A DNA stretch of 10,694 nt from Oligoflexia bacterium (lineage in GTDB: Bacteria > Bdellovibrionota > JAFGOL01): the NCBI GenBank assembly GCA_016926495.1, contig JAFGOL010000107.1, forward strand, positions 1 through 10,694, given 5' to 3'. Shown one piece after another: positions 1 through 7,392 of this stretch. Numbering within the stretch: the first letter of the stretch is position 1; the number at the start of each line of letters is the position of its first letter. The notes beneath the pieces were generated by a model, which searched no databases, was not told where the DNA came from, and worked only from the letters and a program-made list of their open reading frames with translations. The position numbers were made by a program, and so were the translations under genes.

Positions 1-71
1 AGAGGATGCAGGCAGTATGGACAGGCTGCATGTGTCCGTGTTGTATACCTTGCTGTATGAAGTTCCGGCAT
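1..71 (-). CDS. possible start of an unidentified protein, cut by the window edge
   Basis: Directly after the TAG stop of the 244-aa gene (75-77) there is a second in-frame TAG and then an ATG at 71-69. It opens a frame that stays open to the window edge (23 codons). The visible peptide begins MPELHTARY and contains CPYC at residues 17-20. If real, this would be the third gene of the leftward operon. No convincing ribosome binding site precedes it; the nearest GGAG lies about 20 bases upstream. With so little sequence no function can be given, and it could be a chance open frame. Confidence is low. Confidence 0.22.
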   Translation of the reverse strand, partial: MPELHTARYTTRTHAACPYCLHP

Positions 72-74
72 CTA

Positions 75-809
75 CTAAAAACAATTTCTCAACTCCAGAA
101 ACGCCGTGATTTTAGCTTTGGTGCTGCTGTCCATAAGTCCGTCAATTTCCACATACAGCCCTTTATGTATCCTTGCAAGTTCTTTGGCAAGTATGTTTTT
201 CTGGCAAAAGGACTGTGAAAAAAACACGACGGGAACATTGTCGTCAACAAATAGTTCCAGCTCCGGATTATGCGGTGTTTTGTTTTCCATGCATCTTGTC
301 CAGCCGTACACGTGTGTTTTGTCGGGAAAAAGGTCCAGCACTGAAAAATCATACGGCGGGACGCCCCAAAAGCCCGCGACAGGTTTACAACTTTCAGGTA
401 CGTAATCAGGCGCGGTATTTAATACACCGTCTGTTATAAGTTCGAATTTTTTTCTTAAAGGCAGGGATGAAACGGAAACCGGATTACCGAATTTTTTTTT
501 ATCTTTATTCACGCAGTCAATGATTTGTGTACCGGGCAGGATTTTTTTAATAAGGGGTATTAAAAATCTCATTGAATCACATTTGCACGGACCTGTGGGA
601 GCAATAATTATGCCGGGTTTCAGTGCCAGAATATTCGCGATTATTGTCTGTATAATACTGCAGGTTGTATCAGGCAGGTAGACGGCGGATTTCCTTTTTG
701 CTATTCCGGAAACAGGCACGTCCAGATCCACCCATTCGTGATCCGGATATGATCCTTTATAGTCACTGATTAGTTTTAGCGGGGGTACGCCTGTGAATCC
801 TATCTTCAT
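75..809 (-). CDS. 2-hydroxyacyl-CoA dehydratase D-component-like (HgdB/BcrC-type) protein, compact and divergent
   Basis: A 244-aa soluble protein with no signal peptide or membrane segment. I see several landmarks of the HGD-D family (2-hydroxyglutaryl-CoA dehydratase / benzoyl-CoA reductase subunits). CKCDSMR at 75-81 resembles the family's CD(S/A)xRR stretch. GFWGVPPYD at 146-154 resembles the start of the second domain, often written as LTGVP. FSQSFCQ at 197-203 recalls the third cysteine region, and EIDG at 221-224 followed by KAKITAFLE at 231-239 matches the typical end, (T)RxxAFlE. GFTGVPP at 4-10 echoes 146-152, consistent with two similar half-domains. Eight cysteines (50, 75, 77, 99, 141, 173, 202 and 243) could hold an Fe-S cluster. 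Classical members run about 370-430 aa, so this one is short, and no ATP-dependent activator (HgdC) is visible. The ATG at 809 lies 8 bases after the upstream gene, with only a weak GAAG in front. The family call is by motif memory; the substrate is unknown. Confidence 0.5.
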   Translation of the reverse strand: MKIGFTGVPPLKLISDYKGSYPDHEWVDLDVPVSGIAKRKSAVYLPDTTCSIIQTIIANILALKPGIIIAPTGPCKCDSMRFLIPLIKKILPGTQIIDCVNKDKKKFGNPVSVSSLPLRKKFELITDGVLNTAPDYVPESCKPVAGFWGVPPYDFSVLDLFPDKTHVYGWTRCMENKTPHNPELELFVDDNVPVVFFSQSFCQKNILAKELARIHKGLYVEIDGLMDSSTKAKITAFLELRNCF

Positions 810-817
810 CTGTTATA

Positions 818-1189
818 TTATCTTCGGCTTGCCATGAATTTATATTCAAGATCCTTGGGGGAAGCATACTCGGTGTCACCGAATATCAGTGGCTTACTGC
901 CGTATATCTTGTCTGAATGGTATATGAGCTCCCTTGTGACAAAAGCATTGCTTTCCAGCAATTGCGCGGGACTGTAAATATAAAAGTCAAGCGTCAACGG
1001 CCCGTTCCTGATCATAGAAGCCAGTTTGGCCCTGTGATACAAGTCAAGCTGGTCATACTCCTCTGCTATGAAAACCAGGGCGGTTTTTGCGCCCGTCCTT
1101 GCAAGATAAATATGTTCTGCTGTTTTTCCGTGCTGTTTAAGCCTGCTTTGGGCAAGTTGCGCGTACTTAATGTAATCCTGAATTTGCAT
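818..1189 (-). CDS. small protein resembling the C-terminal part of a nucleotidyltransferase domain
   Basis: A 123-aa soluble protein, first gene of the leftward pair. The stretch from about residue 36 to 97 follows the end of MNT-type nucleotidyltransferases: a hydrophobic strand (TALVFIAEEYDQ), an arginine/alanine-rich helix, a second strand TLDFYIYSP at 66-74 (compare the family's VDLIVYTP), then a helix ending in a tyrosine-glycine turn (KIYG, 94-97). The catalytic signature GSxxxGxxxxxSDxD, which should lie just before the first strand, is absent; that place reads LARTGAKTA. If the fold is right, the protein is probably inactive as a transferase or has another role. The ATG at 1189 has no Shine-Dalgarno, but a promoter is placed so that transcription would start at or next to this ATG. 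It is probably co-transcribed with the HgdB-like gene 8 bases downstream. The function is not recognised; the fold assignment is weak. Confidence 0.55.
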   Translation of the reverse strand: MQIQDYIKYAQLAQSRLKQHGKTAEHIYLARTGAKTALVFIAEEYDQLDLYHRAKLASMIRNGPLTLDFYIYSPAQLLESNAFVTRELIYHSDKIYGSKPLIFGDTEYASPKDLEYKFMASRR

Positions 1190-1195
1190 ATGGTT

Positions 1196-1224
1196 ATAAT
1201 ACTAAAAGCCAATACTATATTCAA
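1196..1224 (-). promoter_or_regulatory. sigma-70-type promoter for the leftward gene pair, predicted leaderless
   Basis: Read on the - strand, TTGAAT (1224-1219) is followed by a 17-base spacer and TATTAT (1201-1196). Six bases later comes the ATG at 1189. By the usual distance from the -10 box, the transcription start would be at or next to the A of the ATG. This fits with the lack of any ribosome binding site there. Both hexamers are near consensus (4/6 and 5/6) with the optimal spacer. The region is AT-rich, so chance matches are possible. Confidence 0.5.
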
Positions 1225-1239
1225 TATTTATAATTATGC

Positions 1240-1268
1240 TTCTAAAATTCAGGTATAGACTGTATAAT
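1240..1268 (+). promoter_or_regulatory. candidate promoter of the gsp operon
   Basis: A perfect TATAAT lies at 1263-1268, giving a predicted start near 1275 and a leader of about 30 bases before gspC. At 17 bases upstream the -35 position holds only TTCTAA (1240-1245, 3 of 6 matches to TTGACA), so the promoter may be weak or need an activator. The 116 bases between the divergent genes also hold short AT palindromes such as ATAATTAT (1230-1237), but no convincing operator. Placement rests on the -10 box alone. Confidence 0.42.
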
Positions 1269-1292
1269 TTTATTGGGTAGTTACAGGGTATC

Positions 1293-1301
1293 GGGGTGAT
1301 C
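1293..1301 (+). promoter_or_regulatory. extended Shine-Dalgarno of gspC
   Basis: GGGGTGATC pairs with the 16S rRNA tail (GATCACCTCC) over nine positions, seven of them perfect plus one G-U wobble. It ends 4 bases before the ATG at 1306. It is unusually long and sets the gspC start firmly. Confidence 0.7.
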
Positions 1302-1305
1302 TCAA

Positions 1306-2247
1306 ATGGCGAAATTTGCCGGATGGACCAATTTTAACGTAGATTTTACCGAACTTACGCCTCAGAATGTCGTAAAGATTCACAGAATTGTAACGACGTT
1401 GACTGTCGTGATGATAGCTTTTTTTGCGGCCAGGCTTGTGGCGACCGGTATAACCGCCCTGCTTGGCAGCATAAGCGTGCCCGTAAGAACAACCCCGGCC
1501 ACACGCGCGTCAGCAAGAGAAAAAGCGGGTACCACCGAAATTTCCGATTATGATATTATAATTACAAGGAATCTTTTTAACTCCAAAAATGAGATTCCCG
1601 ATGATGAATTGCTTGATTCCGAAAAATTCGGTTCGGAGCATGCCCAAAAAACAAGACTGGACATCGAACTCCTGGGGACCATTGTTGTCAGCGATCCTTT
1701 AAGGTCGGTGGCGGCAATCAGGATAAAAAAGGATAAGGACGCCGAGGCATTTGTAGTCAACGATACCATTCTCTCCAAGGTCGTTATAGTCAGTATTGCC
1801 AGGAAAAAGGTTATTCTTAAGAATATTACCACGGGTGAACTGGAATACGTGGAAATGCAGGAGGATGAAGATACTCAAAGCGTCAGTACCACCATTTCGA
1901 CGGGCGCAGGCATAAGGCAAATCAGCGAAGACCATGTTTTAGTTGAAAAAGGAGAGGTGGACAGGGCGCTTGAGAATATCAACGAACTCCTGACCCAGGC
2001 AAGGGCCGTGCCGCACCTTGAAAACGGTCAGGTTGCGGGTTTCAGGATTTTCGGCATAAAGCCCGGCAGCCTGTATGACAAACTGGGCGCTAAAAACGGA
2101 GATATTATAAGAAGCGTTAACGGCGTGGAAATAAGGGATCCGGCCAGCGCGATGAGTTTGTACCAGAAGCTCAGGTCTACCGATAAATTTGAAATTAATT
2201 TTGAAAGGGGCGGTGAAAACAGGACCAGCACTATTGATATTCGTTGA
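1306..2247 (+). CDS. gspC: type II secretion system protein GspC
   Basis: A 313-aa bitopic inner-membrane protein that couples the secretin GspD to the inner-membrane platform and helps select substrates. A short cytoplasmic start is followed by one membrane segment at about 27-53 (VVMIAFFAARLVATGITALL). A Pro/Thr/Ala-rich linker leads to the homology region (HR, about 80-185) with the family landmark ITRNLFNSK at 87-94 and LELLGTIV-like strands at 118-128; HR is the part that binds the N0 domain of GspD. A C-terminal PDZ domain (about 235-312) carries GFRIFGIKPGSLYDKLG and NGDIIRSVNGVEI. Full-length PDZ-bearing GspC is the usual form. It heads the operon, with gspD 21 bases downstream. The ATG at 1306 is supported by a strong ribosome binding site. 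Confidence 0.95.
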   Translation: MAKFAGWTNFNVDFTELTPQNVVKIHRIVTTLTVVMIAFFAARLVATGITALLGSISVPVRTTPATRASAREKAGTTEISDYDIIITRNLFNSKNEIPDDELLDSEKFGSEHAQKTRLDIELLGTIVVSDPLRSVAAIRIKKDKDAEAFVVNDTILSKVVIVSIARKKVILKNITTGELEYVEMQEDEDTQSVSTTISTGAGIRQISEDHVLVEKGEVDRALENINELLTQARAVPHLENGQVAGFRIFGIKPGSLYDKLGAKNGDIIRSVNGVEIRDPASAMSLYQKLRSTDKFEINFERGGENRTSTIDIR

Positions 2248-2268
2248 TATGTATGTAACGGAGGTTTT

Positions 2269-4425
2269 ATGTTGAAAAGGGTAATATTGATATCAGGCAT
2301 TCTGATTGCGGGCGCTAATCCCGCTTCAGGCCAGGAGCAACCGGACAGGGGATTAGGCAGGGGGGCAAAACAGGCCCAGTCAAGGGGGGCTGATGAAGTT
2401 GTCGTTACTCCGGATCCCCAGGCCGATCTCCCCAGGGTTGTTGAAAGTTTCGATTTTAACAACGTGGACGTGCTTACGCTTGTAAAGCAGATTAGCAAGC
2501 TTACGGGCAAAAAATTTATACTTAACAGCGAGGTCCTGAGGAAAAAGGGTATTACCATAATAGCCCCCACGCAGATATCGGTGCAGGAAGCATACAATGT
2601 TTTCCTTACGGTACTGGATTCGAATGATCTTGCGGTTGTAAAGGCCGGAAAGTTTTTGAAGATCATACAGAAAAAGGACGTTTCCGGCGGCGTAAGTCTC
2701 TACAAGGGGGACTATTATCCCAGGAACGACGAGTACATAACAAGGGTTATAAAGCTTAAGTATATAGACGCGGAAAACCTTGAGGATATACTGGCCAAGG
2801 GCAGGGGCGGGGCGTTGCTGACTAAGAAAGATATAAAGATGAAGGCATTTGGCGATACGAACACGCTAATCGTTACAGCTACCGGCTCGCAGATAGCAGA
2901 GCTTGAGGAAATAATAGCCCTGCTTGACGTTAAAGGCTTTGACAACCAGCTTGCCGTTATACCCGTAAATTACGCGGACGCGGCAAAAATAAAGGACATG
3001 CTCGAAAACCTGCTTTTTGACAAGGACGGCGGCAAGTCTAAAAAAAGGGGCAGCAGCGGGGTTAGCAGCGGAGCGGAAAGGTACTCCAAAATTTTTACCG
3101 ACGAAAGAACAAACGCCATTATCGCGCTTGCCAATGAACCCGGTGTGCGAAAAATAAGGGAACTCGTACGCAAGCTTGATTTTGTCATAGAGGGCGGCAA
3201 CAACATGCATGTTTATTACATGAAAAACGCCCGTGCCAAGGATATAAGCCAGACGCTGAGCAATATAATAGGTTCCGGCAAGGCCGCCAAGGGAGCGGAA
3301 TTTACCAACGTAAGCATAACCGCGGACGACGGTATTAACGCGCTTGTTATAAGCGCCAAGCCCAAGGAGTACGAGGCCATACAGGAAGTCATCAATATGC
3401 TTGATGTAAGGAAGGGGCAGGTACTATTCGAGACTATAACCATGGAAATATCGCTGGATGATGATTCAAGTTTCGGTATTTCATCCAACTACGCCTTAAG
3501 CCCGGAAGTACCAAGGGCTGTGGGTTTTGATCCCGGGGTTTCCTCTCAGAACAATATCATGAATTTCCTTACAAATCCCGGCGCTCTCAGCGGCCTGATA
3601 CTGGGGTTCGGAAGTAATAAGACCGTAACGGCCAATATAGGCGGCACGGAACTTACCATACCGTCGCTTGCCGCTTTTATTACGGCCCTGGAAAAAAACA
3701 GCGAGGCCAATATCCTGCAACGTCCGTCGATTATTACCTCTGATAACGAAGAGGCCAAGATAACGGTACTGGACAAGATCCCCGTACTTAAGGGCTCTAC
3801 AATCACGCAGGGACTTGCGCAGCAAAGCGTAGATAAGGAGGAAGTCGGTCTTCAACTCACCATTACTCCGCATATCAACGAAACCTCGGATTTTATAAAG
3901 CTTGATCTTGAGCAGGAAACATCGAATATTACGGACAAGGCGCCGAGGGACCTTGCCGGGACCACGGTGGCAACCAGTTCCAGAAAAATCAAAACCTCGG
4001 TTGTTGTGCGTGACGAGGATACGGTCGTGATAGGAGGTCTTTACAGGGATGATGTAAGTACAACCTATAACAAGGTCCCCATACTCGGCGATATCCCTAT
4101 TATAGGCTGGCTTTTCAAGGGCAAGACTTCAAGGTCCGTAAAAACGAACCTCCTTGTTTTTATTACTCCGCATATAGTGAGGGATTACGAAAAGCACAGC
4201 AAGCTGACAAGGGATGCCCTGAGAAGCAGAAAGGGCTTTATCAAGCAAAACTTCGGAGGGGAAGACAAGTTCAAGGACATCGTGGAAGCCATAGAAAGGA
4301 AAAACCAGTATAACCTGACGGAGAAAACGGGTAATAAACCGGGCAAAAAAACCGGCGAAGAACAGGAAAAGGAATACCTGCCCGAAAGCGGTGTTAAGCC
4401 TTTAACCGTAGAGACGCAGAAATGA
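2269..4425 (+). CDS. gspD: type II secretion system secretin GspD
   Basis: A 718-aa outer-membrane secretin; multimers form the gated channel through which folded proteins leave. A Sec signal peptide at 1-21 (ends NPASG before QEQ, no lipobox) is followed by a charged linker. Then come N0 (about 57-133, FDFNNVDVLTLVKQISKLTG), N1 (157-221), N2 (227-305), N3 (312-380) and the secretin barrel (386-638). The signature VPILGDIPIIGWLF is at 603-616 and the strand NLLVFITPHIV at 627-637. IPVLKGS at 504-510 lies in the expected gate region. N2 carries a loop at 252-270 rich in Lys, Gly and Ser. The tail from 639 is very hydrophilic and may be the pilotin-binding S domain; no pilotin gene is in the window. 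GGAGG at 2260-2264 precedes the ATG by 4 bases. Length and domain order are typical. Confidence 0.97.
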   Translation: MLKRVILISGILIAGANPASGQEQPDRGLGRGAKQAQSRGADEVVVTPDPQADLPRVVESFDFNNVDVLTLVKQISKLTGKKFILNSEVLRKKGITIIAPTQISVQEAYNVFLTVLDSNDLAVVKAGKFLKIIQKKDVSGGVSLYKGDYYPRNDEYITRVIKLKYIDAENLEDILAKGRGGALLTKKDIKMKAFGDTNTLIVTATGSQIAELEEIIALLDVKGFDNQLAVIPVNYADAAKIKDMLENLLFDKDGGKSKKRGSSGVSSGAERYSKIFTDERTNAIIALANEPGVRKIRELVRKLDFVIEGGNNMHVYYMKNARAKDISQTLSNIIGSGKAAKGAEFTNVSITADDGINALVISAKPKEYEAIQEVINMLDVRKGQVLFETITMEISLDDDSSFGISSNYALSPEVPRAVGFDPGVSSQNNIMNFLTNPGALSGLILGFGSNKTVTANIGGTELTIPSLAAFITALEKNSEANILQRPSIITSDNEEAKITVLDKIPVLKGSTITQGLAQQSVDKEEVGLQLTITPHINETSDFIKLDLEQETSNITDKAPRDLAGTTVATSSRKIKTSVVVRDEDTVVIGGLYRDDVSTTYNKVPILGDIPIIGWLFKGKTSRSVKTNLLVFITPHIVRDYEKHSKLTRDALRSRKGFIKQNFGGEDKFKDIVEAIERKNQYNLTEKTGNKPGKKTGEEQEKEYLPESGVKPLTVETQK

Positions 4426-4427
4426 GG
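4424..4427 (+). promoter_or_regulatory. Shine-Dalgarno deciding the gspE start
   Basis: GAGG overlaps the gspD stop codon TGA (4423-4425). It lies 5 bases before ATG 4433 but only 2 bases before the in-frame TTG at 4430, so ATG 4433 is the better start. Confidence 0.6.
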
Positions 4428-4432
4428 ATTTG

Positions 4433-6136
4433 ATGGGAATTTCCAAGAACAAGATCGGACAGATACTTCTGGAGCATACCTCTCTTACGCCCGAACAGCT
4501 CGAAGAGGTTCTGGAGATACAAAGACAGAAGGGTATGCGCCTTGGAGAGGCCCTTATACTAAAAAATTATCTTACCCCCGAAGAGCTTACAAAGGCGCTC
4601 TCCATACAGATGGGCTATCCCTATCTTGATCATATCCCGTCCAGTGATATTGACCCTAATATGATCAAGGGCATACCTATTAATTACGCCAAGCATAATC
4701 TGGTGCTTCCGATATCAAAGAGTGATACTTTTGTCGTGGTTGTGGTTGCAGATCCGCTCAACCATGTCCCCATAGATGATCTTCAACTGGTATTTAAGAC
4801 AGAGATCAAGGTCATGATAGCAAGCCCCATACTTCTTCAGGAGGCCATCAACAAGGTCTACGAGCGCAGTACCTCGAATATAATAGAAGGCCTTGATGAA
4901 TCCTCTGATAACAGCGACGATCTTTCTTACGATCTTAATGAGCCGGTTGACCTTCTTGAGGCAGGAGATGACGAGGCTCCCATAATCAGGCTTGTAAATT
5001 CGTTGTTATTCAGGGCCGTAAAGGAAAAGGCCAGCGACATACATATTGAGCCTTACGAAAAGGAAGTCGTCGTACGTTTCAGGATTGACGGGATACTTTA
5101 CGATGTTTTTAAAACACCTAAAAGATTTCATTCCTCTATTTCTTCCAGGGTTAAGGTCATGGGAGACCTGGATATAGCCGAGAAACGTCTTCCCCAGGAC
5201 GGAAGGATAAAGATCAAGATTGCCGGAAAGGACGTTGATATAAGGCTTTCCACTGTTCCGACATCGTACGGCGAGAGGCTGGTGCTTCGTATACTTGACA
5301 AGACCAGCGTTGTCATCGAGCTTGCGCAACTGGGCTTTAGCGGTAAGATACTGGACAGCATTAACTCCCTTATTAATAAAAAGCACGGAATTTTTCTTGT
5401 AACAGGTCCGACGGGTTCAGGTAAATCCACAACCCTTTATGCCTGCCTTACAAGGGTAAGATCGAGTGAAAGGAATATTATTACCGTGGAGGACCCTGTT
5501 GAATACCAGCTTGAAGGCGTGGGGCAGATACAGGTAAATCCCAAGATAAATCTTACTTTCGCGAACGGTTTAAGGGCCATACTGAGGCAGGACCCGGATG
5601 TGATAATGGTGGGCGAGATCAGGGACCAGGAAACCGCGGAGATTGCGATTGACGCCGCCCTTACGGGTCACTACGTGCTTTCAACCCTCCATACAAATGA
5701 CGCAGCGGGCTCAGTGACAAGGCTGGTTGATATGGGTGTTGAGCCTTTTCTGGTTGCGTCGTCGTTTACGGGTGTTATAGGTCAGAGGCTTGTAAGAAAG
5801 GTCTGCAATTACTGCAAGGAGGCTTACCTGCCTTCAGACAGCCAGTTAAGGGATCTCGGCATCAGCAAGGAAATGGCTGTTAAATACACCATGTTCAAGG
5901 CCAGGGGCTGTGACAAGTGCACGAATACCGGTTACATGGGCAGAACGGTTATCAGTGAGCTGATGGTAATAACAGACGCCGTAAGAAGCCTTATCCTGTC
6001 CAGTGCGGACTCTAATACCATAAAAAAACAGGCCGTAAAGGAAGGCATGATCACTATAAGGCAAAGTGCCGTTGCAAAAGTTTTGCAGGGTGTTACAACT
6101 ATAGAGGAATTGTTCAGGGCAACCCAGACTGAATAA
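4433..6136 (+). CDS. gspE: type II secretion system ATPase GspE
   Basis: A 567-aa cytoplasmic hexameric ATPase that powers pseudopilus assembly through GspL and GspF. The N-terminal domain (about 1-150) is of the MshEN/T2SSE_N type with two tandem motif copies at 7-30 and 36-59. The ATPase core shows Walker A GPTGSGKS at 325-332 (Lys331), Asp box VEDPVEY at 352-358, Walker B DPDVIMVGEIRD at 387-398 (Glu395) and His box LSTLHTNDA at 416-424. The arginine-rich N2 part is present (DIHIEPYEKEVVVRFRIDG). The zinc-binding tetracysteine is complete: Cys458, Cys461, Cys493 and Cys496, with CxxC pairs 31 residues apart, as in GspE/PilB ATPases. All catalytic motifs look intact. Start set at ATG 4433 rather than TTG 4430. 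It sits 7 bases after gspD and 20 bases before gspF, so transcription is surely shared. Confidence 0.96.
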   Translation: MGISKNKIGQILLEHTSLTPEQLEEVLEIQRQKGMRLGEALILKNYLTPEELTKALSIQMGYPYLDHIPSSDIDPNMIKGIPINYAKHNLVLPISKSDTFVVVVVADPLNHVPIDDLQLVFKTEIKVMIASPILLQEAINKVYERSTSNIIEGLDESSDNSDDLSYDLNEPVDLLEAGDDEAPIIRLVNSLLFRAVKEKASDIHIEPYEKEVVVRFRIDGILYDVFKTPKRFHSSISSRVKVMGDLDIAEKRLPQDGRIKIKIAGKDVDIRLSTVPTSYGERLVLRILDKTSVVIELAQLGFSGKILDSINSLINKKHGIFLVTGPTGSGKSTTLYACLTRVRSSERNIITVEDPVEYQLEGVGQIQVNPKINLTFANGLRAILRQDPDVIMVGEIRDQETAEIAIDAALTGHYVLSTLHTNDAAGSVTRLVDMGVEPFLVASSFTGVIGQRLVRKVCNYCKEAYLPSDSQLRDLGISKEMAVKYTMFKARGCDKCTNTGYMGRTVISELMVITDAVRSLILSSADSNTIKKQAVKEGMITIRQSAVAKVLQGVTTIEELFRATQTE

Positions 6137-6156
6137 TGTGAAGAGGAAACCGGGAT

Positions 6157-7377
6157 ATGGCATTGTACCATTACAAGGGAGTGAGCGCGGACGGGAAGAA
6201 TGCATCGGGTGTTATTGACGCCGATTCCCAGAAAAACGCGAGGATAAGGCTTAAGCAGAAAGGCATTTACGCTACCCATGTGGTTGAAAAGGGAGCGGCC
6301 GATGTTAAGGAAAAGAAGCAGACGCTGAGTGTTACCATCGGTAAAAAAGTGAAATCCTCGGACATTACAATGATGACCCGCCAGTTTTCCACCCTTATTA
6401 ATTCCTGCATACCTGTCGTAGATACGCTTGAGGCTCTCTCCGACCAGGTTGAAAACGAGAGGCTGAAACTCATACTTACCGAGATAAAGCAAAAGGTTAA
6501 CGAAGGCGGCACGATAGCTGACGGACTTAAACCCTATCCGAAGGTTTTTTCATCCCTGTATATTAATATGGTAAAGGCGGGTGAATCATCAGGGACCCTG
6601 GGGGTGGTGCTTGACCGCCTGGCGGAATATACCGAGAAGCAGACGGCTTTAAAAAACAAGCTAATTTCAAGCATGGCTTACCCGATACTTATGATTGTTG
6701 TTACCGTAGTTATTATGACAATACTCTTTGTTGTGGTTATACCTAAAATAACGACGATTTTTGAAACAATGGAGCAGGCCCTGCCTATTTATACGGTAGT
6801 CCTGATCAGTTTTTCAAATTTTGTTTCCAACAATTTTTTATCGATGATCCTTGCGCTTTTTTTATTTATTTTTGCTTTTTACCGGTATATCAATACAAAA
6901 GCAGGCAGGGAAACGTGGGACGGCTTCAAGCTGAGAATGCCCATATTCGGCAAGATAATAAGGCTTACGTCCGTAAGCCAGTTTACAAGGACCCTTGCCA
7001 CCCTTCACGGTGCGGGTATTCCACTGCTACAGGCGCTTGATACTGTAAGGAATGTTGTGGATAATACCGTTATAAGCAAGGTGCTGGACAGGGCAAAAGA
7101 CGCGGTAGCTGAAGGTCAGAGCCTTGCCAAAACACTTGAGCGATCGGGCCAGTTTCCTCCCATTGTAGTGCACATGATTGCGGTGGGCGAAAAAACCGGA
7201 GAACTTGAAACCATGCTGAAGCATATAAGCAGTGCTTACGAAATCGAAGTTGAAACAAAAATCGGGGCTTTAACTTCAATGCTTGAACCATTGATGATTA
7301 TAATAATGGGCGGCGGTGTGGCATTTGTGGTTTTGTCCATAATGACACCGATCCTGCAGATGTCGAACATTAATTAA
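6157..7377 (+). CDS. gspF: type II secretion system inner-membrane platform protein GspF
   Basis: A 406-aa polytopic inner-membrane protein, the core of the assembly platform that contacts GspE and feeds pseudopilins into the growing pseudopilus. The N-terminus (MALYHYKGVSADGKNASGVI) is the typical GspF opening. Two T2SSF repeats follow. The first spans about 68-190 and includes TRQFSTLINSCIPVVDTLE and MVKAGESSGTLG; the second spans about 271-395 and includes TRTLATLHGAGIPLLQAL and MIAVGEKTGELETML. Three hydrophobic segments are visible at about 171-196, 212-243 and 374-399, the expected three-helix topology with the N-terminus in the cytoplasm. Length is standard for the family. AGAGG at 6142-6146 is 10 bases before the ATG, slightly long but acceptable. 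gspG follows after 15 bases. Confidence 0.96.
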   Translation: MALYHYKGVSADGKNASGVIDADSQKNARIRLKQKGIYATHVVEKGAADVKEKKQTLSVTIGKKVKSSDITMMTRQFSTLINSCIPVVDTLEALSDQVENERLKLILTEIKQKVNEGGTIADGLKPYPKVFSSLYINMVKAGESSGTLGVVLDRLAEYTEKQTALKNKLISSMAYPILMIVVTVVIMTILFVVVIPKITTIFETMEQALPIYTVVLISFSNFVSNNFLSMILALFLFIFAFYRYINTKAGRETWDGFKLRMPIFGKIIRLTSVSQFTRTLATLHGAGIPLLQALDTVRNVVDNTVISKVLDRAKDAVAEGQSLAKTLERSGQFPPIVVHMIAVGEKTGELETMLKHISSAYEIEVETKIGALTSMLEPLMIIIMGGGVAFVVLSIMTPILQMSNIN

Positions 7378-7392
7378 CAGGAGGGTGCACGG

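Noticed and set aside
6..218. + strand open frame (70 codons), Cys-rich at its start
   Set aside because: Lies opposite the end of the HgdB-like gene and has no ribosome binding site; the cysteine richness comes from mirrored codons.
917..1258. + strand open frame (113 codons) opposite the 123-aa gene and running into the intergenic region
   Set aside because: No ribosome binding site or recognisable domain. The - strand frame has a promoter and a plausible fold; a short antisense gene cannot be fully excluded.
1190..1305. Riboswitch, small RNA or operator in the divergent intergenic region
   Set aside because: Only short AT palindromes are visible; no stable hairpin, GC-rich stem or conserved riboswitch motif.
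2028..2666. - strand open frame (212 codons) opposite the end of gspC and start of gspD
   Set aside because: Shadow of the GspC PDZ and GspD N0 coding sequence, with a Ser/Leu-rich product lacking motifs.
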